Below, in pieces: positions 1 to 9,885 of a stretch of DNA of 64,000 nucleotides; position 1 is the first letter of the stretch; each line of letters starts with the position of its first letter. This DNA is from Bolinopsis microptera (lineage: Eukaryota > Ctenophora > Tentaculata > Lobata > Bolinopsidae), in the NCBI RefSeq assembly GCF_026151205.1, contig NC_087073.1:11106411-11170410 (forward strand). Direction: 5' to 3'. Made by a program: the position numbers and the translations under genes. The notes beneath the pieces were generated by a model, which did not search any database, was not told where the DNA came from, and saw nothing but the letters and a program-made list of their open reading frames with translations.

Positions 1-230
1 ACACTACTATATATTTTTTTGGACTAGCAATGGTTTTTTATTAGGTGTAGTGACTAGTGGTATGTGAACACATGACGAACCGAACTGACAACTCAACTCA
101 TTTTCTAGGAGCAGTGATCCATCCTCCCTGAGCCCCCCATCGTCCAAACAAGGTCTCTAGTTCATTGTTAACATAACCATTGCTAGTCCTCAAATTATTT
201 GTTATATAGTAGTGTTGAAAGTATTAAAAC

Positions 231-1020
231 AACTGTCCACGAACACCTGTCTACCAGATCATATTACTGCAACAAACAGGTGTTTGTTGATTGGTTACCA
301 GATCATATGAATTAATGAATGGTATGTATGGTATCTTGGATGCAATTAGTTACGACTAGCATAATTAATTGTAGCGTAGTAAATTACTGGATCAAACTAT
401 TGATTACGATTCTCGGATATAATTAGTTACGAATAATATTGATTGCTCAATGAAATAAATGATTACGATTTAAATGTGGTATATATGTCGTTCGTTTTTG
501 GTGAAACTATTCCAATTCCTGACATGGAAGATATTCATGCACACTCGAATCGCTGATTGGCTGCTTGCAAACCCTTGTCCTCTTGGTGGTCCTGGAGTTA
601 TTGTCGAATTAGACGAAGCTAAGTTCGGAAAGAGAAAATACAACAAAGGTAGATACAGAGAGGGGGTGTGGGTACTTGGTGGAGTTGACCGAAACACAGG
701 ACAATGCTTCCTCCTCCCTTGTCCGAACAACAAACGTGGAGCAACTACTCTCCTCCCTCTCATCCAGCGGTGGATTCTTCCTGGGTCTATCATCTACACA
801 GACGAGTTGATGATAGAAATGATTGATGCAGTCTGATAATAGTTATTCTTTATATATTGCATGATGTGAACTGATCTCGTAAGGTTGCTTAATCGTTTAA
901 TAAGCCTTGACACCACCGCTGATTGAAATTCGCATGCGATGATGTGAACCCTGCTTGATTCAGGGGATACTGTTATTATGCAGTAATATGATCTGGTAGA
1001 CAGGTGTTCGTGGACAGTTG
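231..1020. mobile_element. DNA transposon copy with ~40-bp TIRs carrying a Merlin transposase fragment
   Basis: The sequence near 231-272 (core CCACGAACACCTGTCTACC) returns inverted near 977-1020, so the intervening DNA looks like an element with roughly 40-bp terminal inverted repeats. The interval holds the transposase fragment at 474-836. I did not find a clean target-site duplication. The right part (808-1046) is absent from the inverted copy near 2.3 kb, so the two copies are differently deleted. The element is non-autonomous because the transposase is incomplete. Confidence 0.5.
474..836 (+). pseudogene. Truncated Merlin (IS1595/ISXO2-like) transposase
   Basis: The 120-residue open frame matches the core of Merlin/IS1595-type DDE transposases. 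It has an ELDEAKFG segment carrying the first catalytic Asp, a conserved stretch with GGVDRNTGQCF, and an IYTDE segment carrying the second Asp. Merlin transposases are usually about 300 residues. The N-terminal region and everything after the second Asp, including the third acidic residue, are missing; the frame instead ends in a short unrelated tail (LMIEMIDAV). It is therefore a dead fragment. An inverted second copy lies at 2290-2653. Confidence 0.75.
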
Positions 1021-1794
1021 TTCTTGGACAGTTGTCCGCGCACAGTGGTCGGGCTATCTAGATACTGCCAAAAACTGTAGAAGATAGACTCAATTTTCAG
1101 GGCAGGCTATTACAATTTGCCCGTGCAATACAATTACACATGGGTGCTAACATTTTTTAAATTTGCAGATTTAAGTTACAACAAGCCTAGGCAACATAGA
1201 TCAGACATTTATTGCGCACAATTGTGTTGCGCAGCATTATTACCTACTTGCAATCACCTGGATCAGACAATTGAATCGAATATAAATTCCGTGACAACAT
1301 CTCGTAAGGACTTCATATCCAGGTGCTTGAATTTACTCGAATTTCTCGGATTCTCAGCGTGGCAATACAATGTTTTGCCAACCATGTAGGAGTCTCTTAC
1401 ATGTTTCCATCAAAAGTTAGCAAAATTGGGTCAGTGCTTGGCTAAAATCAGTTTTTGACCAATAACTGGAAATTAGATTTTTCTGGCATATCATGTTGCT
1501 TCATAAGTTGTAGATAAATGTTGCTATAGCGTTAATTTGAGCCTACTCAAAAGTCTCTACAATATTCAGAAGCTTAGATAAATATATGATATGAATATAA
1601 CACAAATGGGTGTGGCAAAAAGTGTGATTTTGCCTTCTAATATGAAATGCAGGTAAATCTTACTATACATAAAGCGAGGGGTTCCGAGGGGTTCTGTTCA
1701 GTGTTCAGGCCCTTCACACTTTGTTTCTGTCTAGTTCTAAAGTTCTAATGTACCGTCACAATAGTGACTTTAATATATATATATATTGTGTTTA

Positions 1795-2884
1795 TATATC
1801 CAAACCGTTTTACTGACACCACGACATCAACTTTAACATGACTTTCCACAAAAACCGTAAATTATGATATACAACTTAAACTTTTTTGACTTGTTCAAAT
1901 GCTTTAATGGCTTTCAAATCAGCATGAAACAAAAATTTGCCAAAGAATAAGAATTTTAGTGCCCAAAATGTGGACCCCCAAGTGCATGGAGTCAAAAAAG
2001 TCAAGCACCTGGATATGAAGTCCTTACGAGATGTTGTCACGGAATTTATATTCGATTCAATTGTCTGATCCAGGTGATTGCAAGTAGGTAATAATGCTGC
2101 GCAACACAATTGTGCGCAATAAATGTCTGATCTATGTTGCCTAGGCTTTTTGCGTAACTTAAATCTGCAAATTTAAAAAATGTTAGCACCCATGTGTAAT
2201 TGTATTGCACGGGCAAATTGTAATAGCCTGCCCTGAAAATTGAGTCTATCTTCTACAGTTTTTGGCAGTATCTAGATAGCCCGACCACTTATATCCGAGA
2301 ATCGTAATCAATAGTTTGATCGTCTGTGTAGATGATAGACCCAGGAAGAATCCACCGCTGGATGAGAGGGAGGAGAGTAGTTGCTCCACGTTTGTTGTTC
2401 GGACAAGGGAGGAGGAAGCATTGTCCTGTGTTTCGGTCAACTCCACCAAGTAAACACACCCCCTCTCTGTATCTACCTTTGTTGTATTTTCTCTTTCCGA
2501 ACTTAGCTTCGCGTCTAATTCGACAATAACTCCAGGACCACCAAGAGGACAAGGGTTTGCAAGCAGCCAATCAGCGATTCGAGTGTGGATGAATATCTTC
2601 CATGTCAGGAATTGGAATAGTTTCACCAAAAACGAACGACATATATACCACATTTAAATCGTAATCATTTATTTCATTGAGCAATCAATATTATTCGTAA
2701 CTAATTATATCCGAGAATCGTAATCAATAGTTTGATCAATAGTTTGATCCAGAATAAGAATTTTAGTGCCCAAAATGTGGACCCCCAAGTGCATGGAGTC
2801 AAAAACGCGAATTAAATAGATAATAATTATTTTGGTCTCTTGAGTCTTGACACCACTATAGGGTTAGACGGGTTCCTGCTAGTG
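1795..2884 (-). repeat. Dispersed repeat split by an insertion (copy 1)
   Basis: The segments 1795-1998 and 2751-2884 together match, in reverse orientation, one continuous repeat at about 21695-21985. Shared landmarks are the ACTGACACCACGACATCAAC-like end, the stretch GTGCCCAAAATGTGGACCCC, and the end near GGGTTAGACGGGTTC. A 55-bp stretch is present at both 1944-1998 and 2751-2805, flanking a 752-bp insert that carries the minus-strand Merlin arm. Confidence 0.7.
2290..2653 (-). pseudogene. Frameshifted Merlin transposase fragment, inverted copy
   Basis: This is the reverse-complement counterpart of the fragment at 474-836. The N-terminal half reads in one minus frame up to the first Asp region. 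A frameshift just after it moves the rest (EAKFGKRKYNKGRYREG onward, to the IYTD segment) into another minus frame. The sequence after the second Asp jumps directly into non-coding arm sequence. It is not functional. Confidence 0.75.
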
Positions 2885-3184
2885 TGTATAAATTATAAGA
2901 CTATAATAACGATATCATAATTGTGATCGAAATAATAATTCAGGTCAAACAGTGCCAGTGATATCAACTAATTTTGGGCAGGTTTAACCTACTTCTTTTT
3001 AAAGGTTTGTAACAACAGGCAATTACATTGATATAATACACAAATACAATTAATATAATATGAGTTATGAACAAAGTATTATGAAATTTCGTTTCTTTGA
3101 ACATTTTGTCTTCCAACAAGGTTTACATGAATTGATAAAAGCACTTACTATAAAATAGTCTAAGCTAGCAATAAACATCTCTAA

Positions 3185-3368
3185 GGGGTCGTTCACATAT
3201 TGCGTAATCATTTTTTGGAACATTTTTACGACCCCCCGCCCCCTGCCCCCCGCCCCTCCGTAATCAGTTTTACACAGTCATAGCTATTACATGTCAAAAT
3301 TACACTAGCGTAATCATTAGGAAACCCTCCCCCCCCCTCAGCTGATTACGTAATATGTGAACGACTCC
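3185..3368. mobile_element. PIF/Harbinger-like MITE, 184 bp
   Basis: The ends are inverted repeats: GGGGTCGTTCACATATTGCG on the left, and on the right a near-perfect complement ending TATGTGAACGACTCC. TAA lies directly outside both ends (3182-3184 and 3369-3371), as expected for the 3-bp target duplications of the PIF/Harbinger superfamily. The interior is C/G-rich with no ORF. It lies about 10 bp beyond the stop codon of the minus-strand F-box gene, so it may sit in that gene's 3' UTR. Confidence 0.65.
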
Positions 3369-3380
3369 TAACACAAAATA

Positions 3381-4535
3381 TCAGTCCAATCTTTTATACA
3401 AATAAACTGTGCTTCCCTCAATAATTCCAACACAGTCGTTGTTAAATACAACAAGTATACAATCTCGTATCTCATCAGGGGATCTCCCCTCCAGATATCC
3501 CCTCAGCATGATCTGGTATGTGGTGGGGGGTTGAACCCCCGGGATAAACAAAAACCCTAATTCCTGGTTAAATGGCTTGTTGGAGAACCTTCTTCTAAAT
3601 CTCCACTCTACACACATCCGCATGGAATCATTTGCAAACGCAATACCTGTGTCAGTTTTCATCAGTTTTATAGCATCAGAGTAGTCTGCTATGATTGAGT
3701 CATGTTTGGTGAGCACACGCCTGTAACCATCCACCACCATGTTAGTGTGAGCGCTGTGCAGCACTATACCGCTCGCAGTGCACTGCAAGTAGTACAATGC
3801 TAGCACCGTACTGTGCAGGCCCAGTCCCACAAAGTACCCACCACACACCACGCCTGCAGTTACTGCGGGAAGGTGGAGAGGTAGCGCGTGGTAAAACCTA
3901 GAGATGGTGTTACCAGAGTGACTGGTGTGTCTGATACTGATGGTGGTCAGGTGGGATCTGTTCGGGATGAAGGTTAATGTGTAGTAGCTCTGGATGAGAT
4001 TCAGTGTCACGTGATGATGATTAGTTCTCCTCAGAATGTCGGGACTATGACACTGTTCAGATAAACAACAAACTGTACCTTTACCTTCACTGGTAAGGGA
4101 TATAGAGGCAATGTCACGTGTTGAGTTAGGTTGGAAGAAGTGGGAGAGAGCGGGCAGTCCACGCTTGACTATAGTTAGGGACTCAGTCCGCTTATTGAAC
4201 TGACACTTCAGATATATCAGTCTCTGATCACTGCCATCCCAGATAAGGGGTATAAAATATCTGCCTAACATATCCCCGTACCTTAGAAGCACCTCCCTGT
4301 AGAAAGTTCTAGCATTTCTCCTCACCACAGCACACCCAAACTGAACTAAACAAACATTCTGCCAGATCCTTCCACTACTGGCTACTCCATGTAAGTAACT
4401 GCAAGTCAGTGATACTTCTCTCAAGTTGAGAACTGTTGCGAGTTTTACTGAGTTTCTATCTGATAGTATCTGGGAAACTAGGCTGGATAATATCCGTTCT
4501 ATCAGCTCAGGGGGCAAATCCAGGATTCCTGACAT
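3381..4535 (-). CDS. F-box protein, single exon (384 aa)
   Basis: The 384-residue uninterrupted frame opens with an F-box at about residues 5-62. Visible features are LPPELIERILSSL, then LREVSLTCSYLHGVASSGRIWQN, the usual pattern of Leu-Pro start and Trp near the end. F-box proteins recruit substrates to SCF (Skp1-cullin-F-box) ubiquitin ligases through Skp1. The remaining ~320 residues are the presumed substrate-binding part; I see no WD40 or leucine-rich repeats. A segment reading YGDMLGRY recalls the region after the F-box in FBXO31-like proteins, but the similarity is weak. The lack of introns, when the other genes here are split, suggests a retrocopy or an F-box expansion. I used the first Met, which directly precedes the F-box. 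A MITE abuts the 3' end. Confidence 0.85.
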   Translation of the reverse strand: MSGILDLPPELIERILSSLVSQILSDRNSVKLATVLNLREVSLTCSYLHGVASSGRIWQNVCLVQFGCAVVRRNARTFYREVLLRYGDMLGRYFIPLIWDGSDQRLIYLKCQFNKRTESLTIVKRGLPALSHFFQPNSTRDIASISLTSEGKGTVCCLSEQCHSPDILRRTNHHHVTLNLIQSYYTLTFIPNRSHLTTISIRHTSHSGNTISRFYHALPLHLPAVTAGVVCGGYFVGLGLHSTVLALYYLQCTASGIVLHSAHTNMVVDGYRRVLTKHDSIIADYSDAIKLMKTDTGIAFANDSMRMCVEWRFRRRFSNKPFNQELGFLFIPGVQPPTTYQIMLRGYLEGRSPDEIRDCILVVFNNDCVGIIEGSTVYLYKRLD

Positions 4536-5867
4536 ATTTTATACAAATATTATCATGTGTTGTGAGTGTGATAACGTTGCAAGCGGACAGGTGAACGTAA
4601 ACAAACAGGTTATTTTAAACAACTTGGTGAAGTGATGACGATTGTCTAAATATGGGTTGGTGTATAATTTGTGTCTAGTACACTGTTAGCTGTGTACAAT
4701 AGTCTTCAACCGATATTATGTACTTGTATACCTGTGTACCGTATTATGTACTGTGTGTTATATTTAATGTTTAGAGTTCAAAATATCTGATAATTCAGTA
4801 CATGTAACCAACGGAAACTGCTCTTCTCTGGACAAACTGTGTATCTAATATTAAGATATTATTATATCATATAATATACAAAAATATCATCCTGTCCAAA
4901 CCTGTCTAAACCCAGGATGCACGACATAAAGAATTTGTTTTAACTTGTTTGTATGAAAAGCATCAATATAGTATATATAAAACATTCAGGTTATGTTATA
5001 CAACTATTATTGAATTAGGCGTCATGATAAATTGGCTTTTTGTCAGACAAGCAAGCAAGTACGTACAAGAAGTTAACGAGTTATCACTGTTTGCCATTTT
5101 CTCATCTCACGACACAACGCATGTCATGTGTCTGGAGGGGGTTGTTAAAAACACATATTTATAAGAGATACGAAATGTTTATTAAGCAGGAGCTTAAGTT
5201 ATCATGTGTAAATCGTCTTCAGCTGATTGTCATGTAACACTTAATACAAATTATTATCGATTCTCTGTTTTCGTGTAAACATTTGTGGGACATACTACAC
5301 AGTGTGTAAAGTATAGTACATTTATAATACATTTGTGGGACATACTAGCAGCACACAGTGTGTGGAGTATAGTACATTTATAATACATTTGTGGGACATA
5401 CTAGCAGCACACAGTGTGTAAAGTATAGTACATTTATAATACATTTTCATACCGTTGTAGAAATACATAGTTCTATAATATCATCAGCGTAGTTTAGTAC
5501 ATGATTCGTGTCTCATGCACATTGCACATGTACAGTATGCTCATATTATTGAAGCCGAGAAAATGTTTTTAAACGTCACCAATCAAATACTTCTGAAATG
5601 TCAGAATAATCTCATTCCTAGATATTAGGCTATAACTAAGAAACCAATTTTTGCCCCTTATTTTTTGCATCCGACTCATTCTAATTTAATACATTTGGGG
5701 GACACGGATTAAATTTGGTAAAAACAATAAAATACGGCAAAAAAACTTACATTTTAAATATTAAAACTTACTAAACTTGTTCTTTGATATTTGTTCACTG
5801 ATTATCATTCAAAATAATTATAATTCATTAATTATAATTATGTTAAATAAATTAACACTAAGTTATA
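4536..5867. other. Intergenic, with a ~56-bp minisatellite
   Basis: I see no convincing gene here; the short open frames have no recognisable composition. About three tandem copies of a ~56-bp unit (core ACATTTGTGGGACATACTAG, then a GTATAGTACATTTATAAT end) lie at about 5278-5455. The rest is AT-rich unique sequence that would include the upstream region of the minus-strand F-box gene. Confidence 0.6.
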
Positions 5868-6223
5868 AGGCATCATGTAGCCGGTGGGCCCGACATGATA
5901 CGACATATCTTGACACGTCGGGGTTTGTCGGGATTTGTCAGGGTTTGTCGGGGTTTGTCGGGGTTTGTCAGGGTTTGACGGGGTTTGACGGGGTTTCCGG
6001 TTTGTCGAGCCTGGAGGCTTTTTTTTTTTTTTTTTTTTTGAGTCTCAGAACAAAAAGCCGAGACGGAGTCATCAAGCTTTACGTGGAAAAACACTATACA
6101 AGAAGGCCTCATGTAGCCGGCGGGCCCGAGGCAAAACCCCTCGACAAACCCCGACAAACCCTGTTTGTCGGGATATGTCGGGGTTTGTCGGGGTTTGTCG
6201 AGCCTGGAGACTACATGATGCCT
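5868..6223. mobile_element. 356-bp MITE with 6-bp target duplication
   Basis: The terminal inverted repeats are AGGCATCATGTAG on the left and CTACATGATGCCT on the right. GTTATA occurs directly outside both ends (5862-5867 and 6224-6229). The interior consists of two related blocks, each holding repeats of the ~10-bp unit GGGTTTGTCG and each ending near TTGTCGAGCCTGGAG, separated by an 18-base T tract. It lacks coding capacity. It ends about 35 bp upstream of the start codon of the MANSC gene, so it probably lies in that gene's promoter or 5' UTR. Confidence 0.75.
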
Positions 6224-6257
6224 GTTATAATATTCACAAATCCCCAGATTAGGAGTA

Positions 6258-7531
6258 ATGTCCATGGTGCATGTTTCAAGAATAACGCTGCTTCTAACCC
6301 TGTCCAACCTGTTCTTACACGGAGAATGCGCTTGCGAAGAGAAGATAGTACCGTACCCCAACAAGAACATTCTGGCAAGTGAAGATGGGAACATCCTTTC
6401 CAACACAACAGTGAGCACTCAGGACGAGTGCAGGGACGTGTGCTGTTCCACACTCCTGTGTGAGATGGCCGTGTTTACTGGGAGTGTGGAGGACGAGAAC
6501 TGTGTTCTCTACCACTGTGCTGTTAACTGTGATGAAGGGGTCAATACTGAGACTGTCCTGCTGGTGAAGAAGGCTAAGGGTAAGTGGCTGTGTTGTTGAT
6601 TTGTAATATCTTTGTACCGTTTGAGCGACTTGTATACTGAAATGGTCTACTGTAATGTCAAACTTGCTTATTTATTTATTTATTTGTTGAAAATGTACGG
6701 TATACAATATATTGTGGATATTGTTTAACAGCATGGCATATGCTATGCTATTATTAACCATAATTTAAGTGGTCATTTTCCTGACTACATAATATTATCT
6801 GTACATATTATAATAATAATTAACCAATATCAGTTGTTGCGCAAATGATCATTTATCATAATTTTTCCCTAATAATGTCATTTTTCGTAACCTTATTTAA
6901 AACTTCAGAAGCAGTGGAAGATTTGGAGCCAAAAGTAGAAATAGAAACAGCAATTCAGGTCAAGGAAGAGGAGACTGCCTCTAAAAGGTAATATTTATGT
7001 ACTTTAGTTTTGCATGACATATGCTTACTGGACTGACCGGTAATTACAACACTAAGTTTATTATACAATATACACATGTACTGAGTGTATTAGCGACCAT
7101 CATGGCAAATAAGTTAGCTACATAAGAGCTTTGTCTAATTTCTTAATGAAAAGCTCCAATAGTTATTAGTGGGGCCGATACTCCAATAGGTACAATGCCA
7201 ATAGGTGGCATTGTACCTATTGGCACTCGTGTTCATGATAATACTCAATAAATGTATTTTGTACTGTTGCAATTAGTTTATGTTCTTGATTAATTTGATA
7301 TAAAGTTTTAATTAAAACCATTTCTACTGCTGGCTGCTGCCTGTAAAACGTAACATGTATAAACTTTTCAGTGCATTACACTTATCAAAAGCAACAGCCA
7401 TAACCTTGCTGGTAGTTGGAGTGCTAGCCTTCGTTACCGTGGTGGGTGTGTTCACTTTCAAATGTGTGGAGTGGTCGCCAAGGAGGAGGTACAACCGGAT
7501 AGACTTTCTCATGAATGATGTTGATGATTGA
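6258..7531 (+). CDS. MANSC-domain single-pass membrane protein, three exons (186 aa)
   Basis: Exons are 6258-6579, 6909-6987 and 7372-7531. All junctions are GT-AG (GTAAGT, GTAATA), phases agree, and the joined frame is 187 codons including the stop. Residues 1 to about 25 form a signal peptide. Residues ~27-105 are cysteine-rich with DECRDVCCSTLLCEMAVF followed by NCVLYHC, the pattern of the MANSC (motif at N-terminus with seven cysteines) domain found on animal cell-surface proteins. Exon 2 is acidic and linker-like. Exon 3 encodes a transmembrane helix (ITLLVVGVLAFVTVVGVF) and a short basic-then-acidic tail. It should be a type I surface protein; its ligand is unknown. It lacks the PKD repeats of larger MANSC proteins. 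A MITE lies directly upstream and a 17-bp hairpin lies in intron 2. Confidence 0.85.
7183..7223. repeat. Perfect 17-bp hairpin in intron 2 of the MANSC gene
   Basis: CCAATAGGTACAATGCC is followed by a 7-base loop and its exact reverse complement. It may be the core of a foldback element or a remnant of one; nothing else is visible around it. Confidence 0.7.
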
Positions 7532-8664
7532 AAGGATTATTGCAAAGTTTTGAACATAAAATGGAATGTTGACAATTGAGATGCGAGGTGTGGTTGTTTT
7601 GGAAAAGACAGTGTTATTTATTGAAATATCCTGGTGTACAAGGAACAATATTTATTGTTTAATGATAACTTATATAATCCAGACGATTCAGAAGAAAATA
7701 TTGTTGCAAGTATCAATGCACAGTTAATTAACAGTTAAAGTTGTAATTTCAAATTTGAGTAAAAGCTGATAATATATATATTATGAAAATTGTGACTAAT
7801 AATAATATATTTTACATTTCTGTTTTTATGTATTTATTTATTGAATAAAATTATTTAAAGATTAATTATGAAAATGTAATAGAATATATTACAGTAATTG
7901 GTAACGTTATGAATGAAATTTTACAGTAATTGGCCTAGTGATTCTTTTTTTCCTGATAGTCGTTAATAACTTAATTGTTCTCATTTAAACTGTATTCAGA
8001 TTTCACATTGAATTCTTAAAGTATGTTGTACAGTGAAAACAGTGAAAACGGCGAAAACAAGTTTAAATACTTTATTTTTGCTTACAATTGATATTTTATT
8101 TGGATCTATTAAAGTTATCTTTGATTTTGATGAACGTGGTATTTATTCATCGACTTTAGAATGGCGAGATATGGCTTTATTGCAAGGATTTTTACTATTT
8201 ATACTGTTACGTAAAACAGAAGTGTTACCAAGTTCAATAAATACAAATAGAGCCCCAATTTACCGATTGACCTTGGGCCCCTTGGTCACTGGTCAACGAC
8301 TACATATAATGGCATGGTATAAGATACGTTTCTGAATCCAGTCTTACACGTTATAAATCTACAAATATTTGCAAAACTTTGGGCACGAAGGTTTGGGTCT
8401 GGGGATTCTTGGACCTTGGTCTAACAAATAGATGGACTCAGCAATCGCCTTCTCAACAACAACAAATTTCGAGATTATTTGGCCCAAAGTTTTACAAGCC
8501 GTAGCCATGACAACGGTGCATTGTCTTTGTGGGTCCATTAAGTGTTCAGGCCTTTTCACTGTTTTGTCGCCTCAAAACTGAGAGGGTATTTATTTACCAT
8601 AGCATGTAAATTGTTTCAGCGAATGAAAATGTGGTTGTTTTGTCCATGATTTGTTTAACTTTAA
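7532..8664. other. 3' flank and intergenic, no recognisable gene
   Basis: AT-rich sequence follows the MANSC stop codon, with several AATAAA-like signals at about 7840-7850. The 100-residue plus frame at 8033-8335 and the minus frame at 8359-8559 have no family-like motifs and I do not support them. Confidence 0.5.
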
Positions 8665-9231
8665 TTGTTGTCTTTTAATTGTTTCTGTAACTTGAACCTT
8701 TATTTAATTATTTTATGCACTACTTTTGGACTGGAAAGAGCCCACAGTTCAAACAAAAATTGGGGAAAAAATCTTGCCAGGATCTGCAATATATTCGGCA
8801 ATTGTACGGATGATCAATCTGTAAATTTATCTATGATTAATAATATATCCTTGCAGATACAGTGTGCTATTAGAACCAAGCTAAATTTTAGAAATATGAG
8901 GACATGTAAACTGTAAAGTATGCGTAGAGTTCTTTTTATAATTTAGAGTCTCAAAACGTAAGACGGTGGAAAGGCCCCGCAGTTCAATCCAAGAAAGTAT
9001 GGAAGACCTCTTTAAACTATACGGTAACCTGTCTTTCATATTCGTACTTACTCCTTGAACTTTCTAGAAATGGTTTCCGAAATGTTCAGTCAAGGACAGA
9101 ATTGGTGTTGTTTCCAACCTAATTCTGGCTTTAGACATAATTTGGGATGGTTTCCAACCTATAACACCTATAACGATGATGTCAACTCTAGTCCTGGTAT
9201 GCAACACTATAATGCCGTGCTAATCACATGA
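8665..9231 (+). CDS. Tentative small gene, up to three exons, unknown function
   Basis: Two exon-like blocks join well. 8947-9023 (TTTAG acceptor, GTAACC donor) reads VSKRKTVERPRSSIQESMED then LFKLY, and 9068-9231 (TTTCTAG acceptor) continues EMVSEMFSQGQNWCCF and ends at a TGA. Phases agree (1/1). A preceding frame 8665-8912 ends in phase 2 before a GTAAAG donor, but the implied intron is only 34 nt, much shorter than others here, so the true upstream exon may lie elsewhere. I recognise no domain. The basic then acidic composition and codon-like pattern suggest protein, but this could be chance. Confidence 0.3.
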
Positions 9232-9885
9232 CTCACCTAGTCACGTGGCCCATCTGATCACGTGACAGCCAGCATAGGCTGCCTTAAAGTCACCATACTG
9301 TGCAGCTGTTGAGTTTCATACCCCCACTTCCTAACACGTCATCACAGGTGACAACAAACTTGCTGTGTGCTGAATGTTATCCTTTTTGCAGACCTATTTA
9401 TGTCACCACTCTTTCCATGAACCTTACTCCGAGGAACGAAAACTGAACAGCTATTAATAGATTTTGTTTCGCACTGGCCCCGACCCTGAAGTTGGGAAAG
9501 TGACGAAGGTTAGCTGCCAATCATTCAGAAGGCTCCGAAACATAGTGTCACCTGCCTCTAGTCGTGTCCTGTAGCCTAGGTTATAAATGAGCTGTCCGCG
9601 TTGTAGTTCCTGTCAGCACCTAATAGTTTTATAGTTCTATATCTCAGAGAGCAGACCGGCCCTGTGTGAAGTGATGCTGCCTTACTGTTGACATTTCCTT
9701 CCGCAGCATTATGAGAACAGTTCAACGAGTTGCTATTAATTCTTAATTTGATAAATTTTTCTCTGCTACCTGCAACCGCGCCTGACTCTTCACCTTGGGA
9801 ATTCGCCAGAAGCTGATCAGAACTGCGACTAGTAGTAACCTAGCAACAGTAACATAGCAACAGTAACCTAGACAACCAAGAGAAG

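Larger units (their letters stand above)
389..2740. repeat. Large inverted repeat containing both Merlin fragments
   Basis: The plus-strand segments 389-800 and 1047-1327 recur as reverse complements at about 2335-2740 and 2007-2287. The arms include the transposase fragment plus a shared non-coding tail containing TTGTGTTGCGCAGCATTATT. The central spacer of about 680 bp (1328-2006) is not part of the arms. The left arm has an extra block (about 808-1046) that the right arm lacks. As drawn, the locus could fold into a hairpin with arms of several hundred base pairs. Confidence 0.8.

Noticed and set aside
5873-6418. Open frames on both strands across the MITE at 5868-6223
   Set aside because: The Pro/Arg/Gln-rich translation comes from GGGTTTGTCG repeats; the plus MANSC exon explains the right part.
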